Source: Fulvia fulva (Eukaryota > Ascomycota > Dothideomycetes > Mycosphaerellales > Mycosphaerellaceae). Taken from it: a stretch of 64,000 nucleotides of DNA. Each line of letters opens with the position of its first letter. Within the stretch, counting starts at the first letter, position 1. Below, piece after piece: positions 41,435 to 51,488 of this stretch. Below the pieces are notes generated by a model. The model worked only from the letters and a program-made list of their open reading frames with translations. It did no database searches and was not told the DNA's origin. The stretch is from the NCBI RefSeq assembly GCF_020509005.1, contig NC_063016.1, positions 1,116,001-1,180,000 on the forward strand, given 5' to 3'. The position numbers and the translations under genes are program-made.

Positions 41435-42421
41435 ATGAACACAACGCAGCATCAACTATCGCCTCCAGCCCTGGAAGAGCTCGTCACCATCTTGACTCCT
41501 GCGCTGGAAGCTAATTTCGAGAAAGCAAGAGTGAGTGTAGAGCCATGTCCGGACTTAAGGAAAGCGCCCTACTACCTGGCAACGGAAGGTCTCTCAGGAG
41601 AGGAATGCGTAGCAGACATCGGCGGCCAGCCCAATCTATTTCCGGAGCCGAGGCTCGAGTGCAAGTACTCCCTGATCTCTATAGCGAAAGAAATGCAAAT
41701 GAGCGGAGAGCGAGGCCAGCTACTGGGAGCAGGAGCCGGTCCTTTTCACGACATCGGCATGAACTCGGAACTGGCGCCAAATCTGAGCTGGCAGGGTAGC
41801 TTCGACAATGTCAAGAACCTCACTTATTACACGAAGTTTGATGGGAGTAATGGCAGCCACGCGACAGTATGCGAGCCGAGTCCCAGTGCCAATTGTGCTT
41901 TGATGATCAACTTGTATGGATCAGCTGGGAAGCCTGGATCTGTGCTGAAGATCACCGCTCGCTCACGCAAGGGCGACTTCAAGAGCTTCACCGAGTGCAT
42001 TCGACGAGCATTAGCAGACAAATATGGAGATGAACGCCTCGTGAGCATAGGTGGAGTGTTCCTCATCAAGACCGGCAAGGCTCATTTCCATGTAATGCCG
42101 GACTTTCCAGCTGCACATGGCCCACCGTTCAAGGATGCAAAGCAGCTCAACAACGGGCTGACCTATCACGACTTTGAAGCTCCCATTGTTTGCTTGTCAG
42201 TCTTTCATTCTGCAGATCCTGGCAAGAAGCTCGGGCTGCGCTTGGAACATACCCATTGCTTCTCACTTGATGGTGGCAATCGCGGCGGACACTATCACTA
42301 TGATCTTATGGCTGGAGAGGGCATCGATGAAGTGGAGTACGAAGCATACTTCAATGTGGCCAAAACTCTCTATCGCATCGACCAGCCTGAGGTGACTCTG
42401 GAGCGAGATCTGCATGATTGA
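41435..42421 (+). CDS. DUF1907 ester-hydrolase-like protein (C11orf54 family)
   Basis: 328 residues from ATG 41435 (MNTTQHQLSPPALEELVTIL). Family blocks are DIGGQPNLFPEPRLE near the N terminus, AGAGPFHDIGMNSEL, and the metal-site segment LEHTHCF...GGHYHYD close to the C terminus. In the human homologue these three histidines bind zinc and the protein hydrolyses simple esters; the natural role is unclear. Histidines are intact and the length is normal. It is followed after 115 bases by the MYND gene on the same strand. Confidence 0.88.
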   Translation: MNTTQHQLSPPALEELVTILTPALEANFEKARVSVEPCPDLRKAPYYLATEGLSGEECVADIGGQPNLFPEPRLECKYSLISIAKEMQMSGERGQLLGAGAGPFHDIGMNSELAPNLSWQGSFDNVKNLTYYTKFDGSNGSHATVCEPSPSANCALMINLYGSAGKPGSVLKITARSRKGDFKSFTECIRRALADKYGDERLVSIGGVFLIKTGKAHFHVMPDFPAAHGPPFKDAKQLNNGLTYHDFEAPIVCLSVFHSADPGKKLGLRLEHTHCFSLDGGNRGGHYHYDLMAGEGIDEVEYEAYFNVAKTLYRIDQPEVTLERDLHD

Positions 42422-42536
42422 AACCCACTCGGCCCACCAGCACGAACAACCTGCTTGCGCATCCTAGCTTTGAAGCGCTGTGCAGGCTTCTGCATCGCAG
42501 CAATCAGCCGGGGTTCCCGTAGAAGGGTACATAACC

Positions 42537-43256
42537 ATGGCTTCAGCACCTGGTGACAGCACCAACGTGACACCAATGGCTACCACATCAGTCTTGAGAC
42601 TGCACGTTCCCCCTGACGATGAATCAGGCGACCCTACCGAAATGCATATTTCGGCTGACCCTTTCAACGACGATACACACTGGGTCATCTCGCCGATCAG
42701 TAAGCAGCTCGGCTTACCAGTGAAGGTCGCGATCTACTCGTCAGAGGACGCTCAACAAGAAAACGAGACGGCAAGGCTTCTCTTCCTCGACGCCGAGATT
42801 GGTAGTCCCAGCTTTGCACTATCAACTTGTGATCCATGCATGGGCCCCGTGATTGTCCTTCGTTGCGATGGTCAAGATATAGACGCCACCACACGGTTGA
42901 CCTTGACGGGAAAGACTCAAGAATACATACACGACGTCCGTGACCGCTTTGACGACTTGAAGTCCGGTGAACAGACGATCGAGGAATTTTATGCACATGC
43001 GCGAGCTCGGTTCACTCGCGAGTCCGCAGCGAAGCTATATCGCGATCTCATGGACGGCATAGCTGGGTACTTGAATCCATTCAAAGCCATTACAGCCGGC
43101 GGAATCAGATTCTGTGCTGGTTGCGGTGCTATCAAAGCGACATCTGGGAGGGCATTGCTTGTCTGCGGTCGTTGTGGGGTAGGACGGTACTGTAGTCGAG
43201 AGTGTCAGAAGCAGGAATGGCAAGTGCATAAGAGTGGATGCAAGAAGCCTATATAA
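42537..43256 (+). CDS. MYND zinc-finger protein
   Basis: 239 residues from ATG 42537; the frame extends further up but without ATG. The C-terminal ~45 residues are a MYND finger: CAGCGAIKATSG, CGRCGVGRYCSREC, then WQVHKSGC. The rest is acidic and globular with no recognised catalytic domain (no SET domain), so it is likely a protein-interaction adaptor. MYND fingers bind proline-rich peptides and do not usually contact DNA. The partner is unknown. Confidence 0.85.
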   Translation: MASAPGDSTNVTPMATTSVLRLHVPPDDESGDPTEMHISADPFNDDTHWVISPISKQLGLPVKVAIYSSEDAQQENETARLLFLDAEIGSPSFALSTCDPCMGPVIVLRCDGQDIDATTRLTLTGKTQEYIHDVRDRFDDLKSGEQTIEEFYAHARARFTRESAAKLYRDLMDGIAGYLNPFKAITAGGIRFCAGCGAIKATSGRALLVCGRCGVGRYCSRECQKQEWQVHKSGCKKPI

Positions 43257-43686
43257 GGTGTGTGTGGCCATCCTCTGGAAATAAGACAGGTCGATTGATC
43301 TGATCTGTCAAATCGCGCCACAACAACAATTGATTCTGCGAAGAGTTCAGAGAATATGACCAACATGACCATCTTCACATCCACAGTCAGAGAACGTCCA
43401 TCCGGGAGCCTTTGCCGGCCGGGAAGTCTTTCCAAACTAGCGCCGCACTAAAACCTAACCACAAGCTTGACCACACCCGACTGCCGCGAAGCTGTACGGC
43501 AGACAGCGAGCGAGGGAGTAGCGCATGCAGGCGGGTCGCTGAATCGTTGTTGGTTGCTTAAGACTCGGGATCTTACCTGCGCATATACAATCGATGCTTG
43601 CTCGTCAGGTCTACCACATGCAATCAACGTGAATGTATGGGCGGTGAACACGGAGCGATGCATTTGACACGTAGCAAGGTGCTACG
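43257..43686. other. Convergent 3' flanks
   Basis: Between the MYND and MFS genes; no gene seen. Confidence 0.5.
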
Positions 43687-45587
43687 CTATACTGGAGACC
43701 TCTCACGCTGTTCTAACTCGTCCTTGTCGTTGAAGCGATCGTTCCAACTGTCAGCGTCCGAGCGTGCCTCTTCGATCTCTTCCTGTCTATCGCCTCGCGA
43801 ACGCATCTCACCCTCCAATATCCGCGCTGAAGCTGTGTCCTGCGCCTCATCATCACCTTCCTTGTTTCCAAGCCCTGCCTGAGTCGGTGCGAACTTCGAC
43901 TTAACCCTGATTCTTGCGCCGTACTTGTAAAACACAAGTGGTATGGGCATCAGGACCATAGCGAAGCCACCGATCAGTGATGCTCCGCCACCCATGCCAA
44001 GTGCAGCGAACATCTGTGATGTGAAGAGCGGAGCCGCTGCCGCTACAGAGGATCGCATGATTTGGTTCCCAGCCTGTGCGGAGGCTGCGTACATCAGATA
44101 CGTCTCCGAAAGGTATGACAGAGAGGCCACGAAGAGGACTGCGATGGCAAATGATACAATGACGCCACCGATACAGGGGGCGATCCAGTGGACGCTGGCG
44201 TAGGCGCCGCTCCAGCCGAGGAGGAAGATGCCAATGGGAAAGGCGACCGCTCCAGTCATTGCAACGGGAAGGGTATCCTGGAAGTTATTAGCAAAGCATT
44301 GGGATACACTCAAGAGTAGGACCACTCACCTCGGCGCAATGTTGGTGTCCGGCAGCGATATTCTTTCGCTGCCGCAGAGAGTCCCAAAAGATATATGCTC
44401 CAGCAACGAACGATCCAACACAAACAGACAGCAGTGGTAGCTCTCCAACCCCTGCATTCCAACACCGAATCTCGATGAATGCAATCGGGAAGATAGTGAA
44501 CAGCATGTACAGCAAAGTGTAAACAAGCGTCATATATATCGCTATCATAGCGGCGATCGGGTCCAGCAGGACAGCCCAGGGTCGTGTCAGGGTGACTTTG
44601 AAGATTTCCAGTAGCGATCGATCTTCAACTTCCAGTGGTGCTCGTACGCTTTCGTAGCCTGGTGCTTGTGCTTTGCGGATGCGTCGAGCTTTCGTGAGAA
44701 GTGCTCGCGAAGGTAGTGTCTCTGGGATCAGTGGCAGTAGGAGTAGAGAACCGCCTGCGAGCCATAGTAGTTGGTAGAACTTTTGGACAGTGTCAGCTAG
44801 GGACGAACTCACACATAATAGGTGTCACTTACGTTCCATCTCCAGTCGAGCTTCAGTTGATAGAAACCACTTGTGACCGGCCCTAACGAAGGTCCCATCT
44901 GTAGTGAGCAGGTGAACAACATCATACACGTATTCCTCTCAATGGGTCCCCATAGATCCGCGAAGATGCCAGGTGTGTTCGATATCGCTCCACCGATGAA
45001 TACTCCGCAGAGAAAGCGACCGATCAACAGCCCAGTAATGTTCGGCGTGAAAGCGCAGAGAAAGGTGAATGCGGTATAACCCAGGAAGCACCTAGACAGA
45101 AGCGTGTCAGCCATACTCGAGCACCGCGTGTCAGTGTCTCAGCAACTGCTGTTACGGTGAAGACGCAGCACGCATATTGCAGACAGACAATTGCTTCTGT
45201 CCTTCGGTTTACTCACCCAATATAGAGCTTCCGCCGTCCGTAGTACTCGCTCAGTGGTGCCCATAATGCTGGACCAGAGCAAAAGCCTAGGACGAAGAGC
45301 GTCACGGTCAATCGAGCCACCTCCATCGACACACCAAGGTCTTCAGAGATGCTCGGTAGACAGCCGGAAGGCGAGGATGAGGCCATGCTTCCATTTGTGA
45401 CCAGGGCGACGCAGCTTGCGGTGATGAACCACTTCCTTCCTCGACTCCATTCTTTTGGATTTTCGACATCGACCGGAGAGAACTTCAGCAGGCCTTGCTC
45501 ATCGAACTGCACATTCTCCGTGTCAAGTTCACTGGTCCTGTATGGCTTGGCTTGCGGTCGAGACAAGACCCGGCTGATCGTATCCAT
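43687..45587 (-). CDS. MFS multidrug/polyamine-type transporter (DHA1)
   Basis: The CDS is complement(join(43687..44277,44330..44779,44833..45091,45217..45587)), 556 residues. All three introns have good signals (GTGAGT, GTAAGT, GTGAGT; branches CTGAC, CTGAC, CTAAT) and consistent phase. The first cytoplasmic segment has NPKEWSRGRKW; between TM2 and TM3 is LSEYYGRRKLY (MFS motif A); GRFLCGVFIGGAISNTPGIFADLW matches TM4-5 of the DHA1 drug:H+ antiporters. There are twelve hydrophobic segments and a long acidic/basic C-terminal tail. Probable role: proton-coupled export of drugs or metabolites at the plasma membrane. The Zn2Cys6 regulator gene ends 334 bases upstream on the same strand, suggesting a regulator-transporter pair. 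Confidence 0.9.
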
Positions 45588-45921
45588 GCTCCTGATGGTG
45601 GCAACATCGATGTTTGTGCAAGTACGCAGCTACTGACACAAGAAGAAGTACAGCACTGCGGCAGAGCATGGCCTTTAACGTGCACGCCATCTTCGACATC
45701 TGCATAGACTGGGCTAGCGGCGTCGATCTTCAGCGACGTAGTGTGGTAGCGCGCTGTTGGCCTGTGTGCCCGGAAAGTCTTCCCACAAGCGCGGCTGGGA
45801 ATGCCGCCAGCTCGCTCTCGGCTTTAGGCACACAGAAACTGCGAATGGAAGTGGTAACAACTCTGCAAGTGGATCATCCTCTGCGTGTTTCATGCAGAGC
45901 GACCTACGGGGTACTTCGCAC
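45588..45921. other. Promoter region of the MFS transporter
   Basis: 334 bases between the regulator's 3' end and the transporter ATG. I could not pick out a confident CGG-type operator by eye. Confidence 0.4.
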
Positions 45922-48240
45922 TCAGATGAATGGCTGATCAAAGCCCATGAGATGCCCTCCGAAAGACTGCATGTCGACAGGGAAGAGGAAGCTCTCCAGG
46001 TCAGCATTCGAGGAGAACTGTCTGAAAAGCGAAGATGGTGCCATGTAACCCATGCTTGAAGCTGTCATTGGCAATGTTGAAACCATAGCAGGATCGTAGC
46101 TTGTGTCATAAGCTCCGTTCGTGAAGGCTGTCGAAATTGCGTCTCTTGTTACCACCATACCAATGCGCATTGGCTCAGCAATGCTTACTAGTTCTGCGGG
46201 TTGTCAGCGTAGTGCAAATCGAGACTCTTCCACTTGCATACCTTTGAGGTAATCTCTGCAGCGTGTGACTGTGGAGGGACCTTCGCCAGAAGGGTCCATG
46301 CAGTCAAGCACTTCGAGAGATTGCTGAAGCGCCTTGAATGCAGCATCCTGCTCCTGCTTCGTGAGCAGCTCGGCGCTGGCTGTACCTGGCTGAGACACCG
46401 CCAGACCAGCAAGTATAGCTAAGCATGCGTTGAATGTGTAGTATATTGAGAACCACCAAGCCCCGAGTTGTTGATGCCCATGTGTCGAGCCAGCTATCAA
46501 GTGGTGTACGATCTCTACACATTCGACAGCACTGCTCATAGCTAAAGCCACGCAATTTGCTCCCGCCTTGCTCATACTCTCAGCATGCTGGGGATCTGGG
46601 TCAGTGGCTAGGTATAGATCCATCAAGCCCTCCAACACTGGTCGATGGACGAGAATGCGGGCGTTGTGAAACCGTAAGGTAATGACAGTCCTCTGCCGCC
46701 TGATCAGCAACGCTACGGGTTCGTTCAAATGCATAGGTTGCTTGGCAAGCTCGCTCGATGTCAAGATAGACAGCTGAGGCACCAAGTCGCTGGTCCACTG
46801 CGCCAAATCTCCTTCGAGCGTGTAAACCTTTGCTATTGTCTTCAAAGTAAAGCTTGTGCGTCCACCACCGTTCTTGCCATATAGATCCTCAATTGTCTTG
46901 TAGAGAAATTCGTACAGATCGATCATAGCATTGAAGAACGCCACTGACGATTCGTCCTGCTGCTGCATGCCTCGTTGGGCCGGATCGAGATATACTTGTG
47001 GGCGACGAACCGCTGAACGTAGCTCGAGAATCTGCGAAGGTCGACCATGGGTCATACTCATAGTACGGTCCAGCAGCAGAACGCCGAACCACACTCTGAC
47101 CCGAACCTCACATTCAATAGGGTCCATGCTTTTCGGTGGTCCCCCAGAGTGGAGGCCCAGCTGATAGGCAAGTCGAATCGCTATCCCATGGAACATCCAG
47201 CTAGCACTTGAGCTGTATGTGCCTTGCAAATATAGTGAGATGGCTATGAGGCATTGTACAACTTCTATGCTTGGACCACTACCATTGAACACTTGCTCCA
47301 AGCATAGGCCGAACCCTAGATTGTAGTAAGTCGCCGCTTCTGCGTTGTGAACAGCATACGGTGATTCAAAATACGGCCAGGACTGGGCCGCAATCGCGAA
47401 TAAGACGTACAGCAAAGCAAGCCAGCTCCGGCGGATCTCTGTAAAGTTTGATCTGCGCGCCTGCTCGTAGGACTGCATAAAACGTCCTTCGTGAATATAG
47501 GGATGAACGTGACCACAATTGAGGAAGAAGCCGCGAATTAACTCTCTTGCCTTCGAATCATGCGGTACTGAGAAGGTCCTGGGAGCATCACCTGGCCTTC
47601 TGGGGTGGAATCCACCTGCAGAAGGCTCTTGTTCTTTGGTGCTTGGCGGGATTTGGTTGTTCCTGGTGTGGCCGCCGCTTGCATCGTTAGTCTGCGTCTT
47701 CCCATTCGGATTTTGTTGCTCGTTGACCTTCGACAAGGCGCGGGAGACCAGACGCACGAACGCGATATTAGAGGATGGACCAAAGAAAGCATCCTCCCTG
47801 GAAGTACTCGGCACAATACCGATGCCATCGGTCTCTGGATCGCGCTCTAAAGTGCATTGGAGAGCGTCCTCGTGAATGGTGATCTCGCCAGAGCTCTCGC
47901 GTTGTGTTGTAGCATTTGTCGCCACAAGTCGCGCCGCCGCTGCTGGTGGCACAGCTTGATTACCTGCAATGGTAGCCAGAACGCGTTCCATGCCTGCCAT
48001 TCTCTCTTCGAGGCTCTCGATCGTGCATGAGACTTCCTGCCTTAGCAGATCACTTTTGGAGATCTGTGGCGGATATGAGCATTCCGAGCCTTGCTGCATG
48101 CAAGTCTCGCAGGTTGGATGCCCTCCATTGCATCTCGACTTCCGTTCACGACATGGCCGCCATGCCAAAGCAACGCGTCTGCGCTTCGCAGGCCGCTGTC
48201 CTCCATCAATCTCATCGTGACCAGGCGAGCCGGTGCTCAT
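45922..48240 (-). CDS. Zn2Cys6-type transcription factor with altered zinc cluster
   Basis: The CDS is complement(join(45922..46193,46242..48240)), 756 residues; the 48-base intron has GTATGC, branch CTGAC and CGCAG. The N-terminal cluster is WRPCRERKSRC...CETC...C: residue 27, where the first cysteine of the cluster belongs, is Trp (TGG, one base from TGC); the other five (C30, C37, C44, C47, C54) are present. A basic linker and a coiled-coil-like segment follow, then the fungal-specific transcription-factor middle domain with HPYIHEGRFMQSYEQ, AYQLGLHSGG and VWFGVLLLDRTMSMTHGRP. It is probably nuclear and probably regulates the neighbouring MFS gene (inference). DNA binding may be impaired if the Trp is real. 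Confidence 0.88.
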
Positions 48241-49623
48241 GGTTGTAAGGTTCCCGGGGCACGCCTGGCAGCCTCATCGGGATGGTAGGTTCAAACATCG
48301 CTGTTGCAGGAGGAAAAGACCGTAGTTGCCGGTGTAGCCGCGCTATGGCCCGTCTTACTCAGCGATCAGCAAAAGGCAGCGACGATCCCGGAGAATAGTC
48401 CGTTGAGGGTTGACAACTCATGCACGAGCTGATGTAGTAGTGGTGCTGATAACAAGACAAAGAAAGGCGGAAGTAGGGCGAGGAAGCAATATTCAAGGAG
48501 CACACATTGACTAACACAATTACACATTACTGTTGTCGCATCTGTGGTAGTGACTACTTCCTGTTCCATCTCGCCCATGGCCTTTCCGCTCATACCGTAC
48601 ATACCACCCAGTCTTAATCTCGATCTGCGAGATGCTCGCGGCTGGCGCCCAAATACCCACCGACCAATATGGACTCTTCGTTGTCTTGATGGCCACTTCC
48701 GATCACGTCTTCCGACGGTGATGTTCCCCTGGCCCCTCCAGTCTTTCAACGTAGAAGATGCACTGCAGTCTGCGGATTCGGCCTTTGAGGTCCGTTCTGG
48801 AATTCGGCTTGCATCTCTGGGCGGCTGCATCGTAATGCCTGAGCTTAGAAAAAGGCATCGTGATGTGATTGTCTGCAGTGATGTTGTCTGGTGTTGGTAT
48901 CCAGCTTGATTGTGATCATAGAAACCTGTCCTGTTTGTAGCATTCCTGATGATTCGTAATCTTGACAATGTTGAGTAACCAGGGATATAGGGTTATACTT
49001 ATACGGCTGACATGCTGGACACTAGACGGGCCTATGCGGGGGAACACGCACGCAATCAATAAGCCCAGACCGAAGCGCTCGCTGGCCTGCGATAGACACG
49101 CAGAGCGGAATCTCGGGCTCATTCAAAAGATAGCGCCATGATCGCCCTGCAGGCGGAGATACCAAGCGGACATTGATTGGCCGCGTGCTCGACCGGGAGC
49201 GCAGAGCAGGGAGCCGAGAAAGAGCGTGTGACAGACTGACGGTGCAGCGAATCCTTGCGATCCGCCGATCCCAATTGCACACGCAGATTCAACGAATTGA
49301 CGGGCTGACAGCTGGCTTGGCCTGGGGCGACCCTTGGCACTCCTCTAGAACTTCTTCGAGGTGCACATAGCGTCGTCTTGGGGTCTCACGAATGCTCGGG
49401 AAATGCTTGGAGCCTCGTGCTCTCCGCGTGGCCGCGTTGCCGTTTTCTCCACACTCCACACTCCACACTCCAGATCGATCGTCCTGTCCATCGTTCGCTT
49501 CGGGCGACATCACAGGGTCATGCACAGAGTGTAAGTTACTTGTCAACGAAAGTAGGTCTTCCTCGAGGAATGCACCGAATCTGCTCTTTCCGAGGGCCGC
49601 GTTCTTTCCTCGGGAGTTTCTAC
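48241..49623. other. Intergenic 1.4 kb, nothing convincing
   Basis: Frames at 48366-48968 (-) and 48544-48909 (+) lack a proper ATG or domain. It includes the promoters of the regulator and the PRISE gene. Confidence 0.45.
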
Positions 49624-50951
49624 ATGATGTCAGCAGTACAGCAAGTGCAATCGAAAGGCATCTTCCATGGCTTGCCAGTCTACCCACCGGACTTCTCTGG
49701 CCTGGCTGCCATCATCACTGGAGCCAATGGCATCTCCGGACACTACATGCTGAGAGTCTTGTCAGAGGATCCCAAGCGATGGAAGAGAATCATTTGCTTG
49801 AGCCGCAGACCTCCGCTCACACATGGAGGCCTGCCGGATCATGTGGAACACATATCACCCGACTTCCTGAGTAACCGAAGGAAATCGCGAGTGTCTTGAA
49901 AGGGCGTCAGGTGATCGCTGATCATGTGTTCTTCTTTGCCTACATCCAGCCAACTCCCAAGGAAGGAGCCGGCCTCTGGAGCAATGCGGAAGAACTGGTC
50001 AAGGTCAATTCGAAGTTGCTGGACAACTTCCTCAACGCCTTGAAATTAGCAGGCATCACTCCCAAGCGTTTCATGTTGCAAACTGGCGCAAAGAACTACG
50101 GAGGACATCTAGGCCCTACGAAAGTGCCTCAAGAGGAGACTGATCCTCGTGTGGAGCTTGAGCCAAACTTTTACTACCCACAGGAAGACCTGGTATGGGA
50201 GTACTGCAAGGAAACGGGCGCTGGCTACAGCATTCACATGCCCGGTCCAATAGTTGGGGCTGTGCCGGATGCGGCAATGAACTGCGCCTTCCCACTTGCG
50301 GTATACGCAGCTATCTGCAAGAAGACCGGCAAACCGTTCGAGTTTCCAGGTGACATTCATAGTTGGCAAATGCCGCAGTCCATGTCGGCAGCTCAGATGA
50401 ATGCTTACCAAGAGGAGTGGGCAGTTTTGCTCGGCCCTGCGAACCAGAAGTACAACACTTGCGATAACAGCGCCTTTACTTGGGAAAAGGCATGGCCAAG
50501 AATCGCAGGTTGGTATGGCATGGAGTCAAAAGGTCCGCAAGATGACGACATCTACACCGAGACCGAGACACGATTCAATCCCAGAGGATATGGTCCCAAA
50601 GGCATCACTCGCCGAAAGTTTCGCCTGGTAGAGTGGGCAAAGAAGTCTGAAGTGCAAGATGCGTGGAGTGAGCTTGTCAAGGAGAATGGACTGGCACAAC
50701 AGCTTATGGGTGTTGATCGAGTCTTTGGCTTCCTTGATGGGACATTATGCAGACCTGCCCCACTGTTGTTCAGGTAAGGGACACGTTCGTGCGTGCGAAC
50801 GAAAGCTGACGTTTGCAGTATGGACAAGAGTCGTAAGCTCGGCTGGCACGGCTTCGTAGATCCATCAGAGGCTTTGTTGGAGGTCTTTCAGGATTTTGTG
50901 AAGTTGAAGGTGATCCCGCCGGTGCCGAGGGTGAAGGTGAGCTTCAATTAA
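49624..50951 (+). CDS. PRISE-type reductase (progesterone 5-beta-reductase/iridoid synthase-like), frameshifted
   Basis: Exon 1 starts at ATG 49624 or 49627 and has the Rossmann motif AIITGANGISGHYML. Family blocks continue: ADHVFFFAYIQPTPKEG, KRFMLQTGAKNYGGHLGP, DPRVELEPNFYYPQEDLVWEY, and after an intron (50774-50818, GTAAGG...TTGCAG) SMDKSRKLGWHGFVDPSEALLEVF to TAA at 50949-50951. The coding frame breaks at 49873-49874: DFLS ends in one frame and PKEIASVLKGRQ continues in another, equivalent to one missing base. No intron fits. This is either a sequencing/assembly error or a recent null mutation. The family reduces enone C=C bonds with NAD(P)H; fungal members occur in secondary metabolism. 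Confidence 0.8.
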
Positions 50952-51488
50952 TCGCGTATATCGAGCGGGGGTCGGTGACAATGGCCTACATGGAGAGTCG
51001 AATGGATGTTACATCGTTACGCTGGGTGCACGATACCTGAGCCTATATGACGTTCGCTTGGGCCCTCTTACTAAGAATCGATCAAGAGCTGGTGACAAAG
51101 TACGTTGCCAGCTTGGGTCTCGACTTTACTACTTGACTAGCTGTCCAACGGGCTCATGGCCGTGAATCACAAATACGGCGACGCGATACAAGCTCGAATG
51201 CATCGGTACGGCCTTGCTACGTAGCTATACGCCAGCGCGTTCAAGTAAAGGCCTTTGCTTCAATAATGACAAAGTCGAAGCGCTCAGCGGCAATCAACAT
51301 AGTCACCTGCCCTCGTATATACCGGGCCGTGGCTCAGCTGTGGAGGGTGTCACGATCGCGGTGACAGTGACAGTTGGTATACACTGGTGCCGCAACTAAT
51401 CTTCTTCTACATCCATCAGACCATACACCGACACGCGGTCTCACATATTACGAGCATCCTCGACGTCGAATCGACGCCCCTGGATCGC
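50952..51488. other. Intergenic with inverted-repeat element B
   Basis: Holds element B at 51091-51307; no gene seen. Confidence 0.5.
51091..51307 (+). mobile_element. MITE-like terminal-inverted-repeat element, copy B
   Basis: The left arm GGTGACAAAGTACGTTGCC is identical over 19 bases to copy A. The right arm in reverse complement is GGTGACTATGTTGATTGCC (14 of 19 to its own left arm). The body shares GGTCTCGACTTTAC, AGGCCTTTGCTTCAATA and GTCGAAGCGCTC with copy A in the same order. It is 217 bases, non-coding. No clear target-site duplication. Confidence 0.75.

Noticed and set aside
48366..48968. 200-codon - strand frame with a hydrophobic end
   Set aside because: Start codon is not ATG and the sequence lacks any recognisable pattern.
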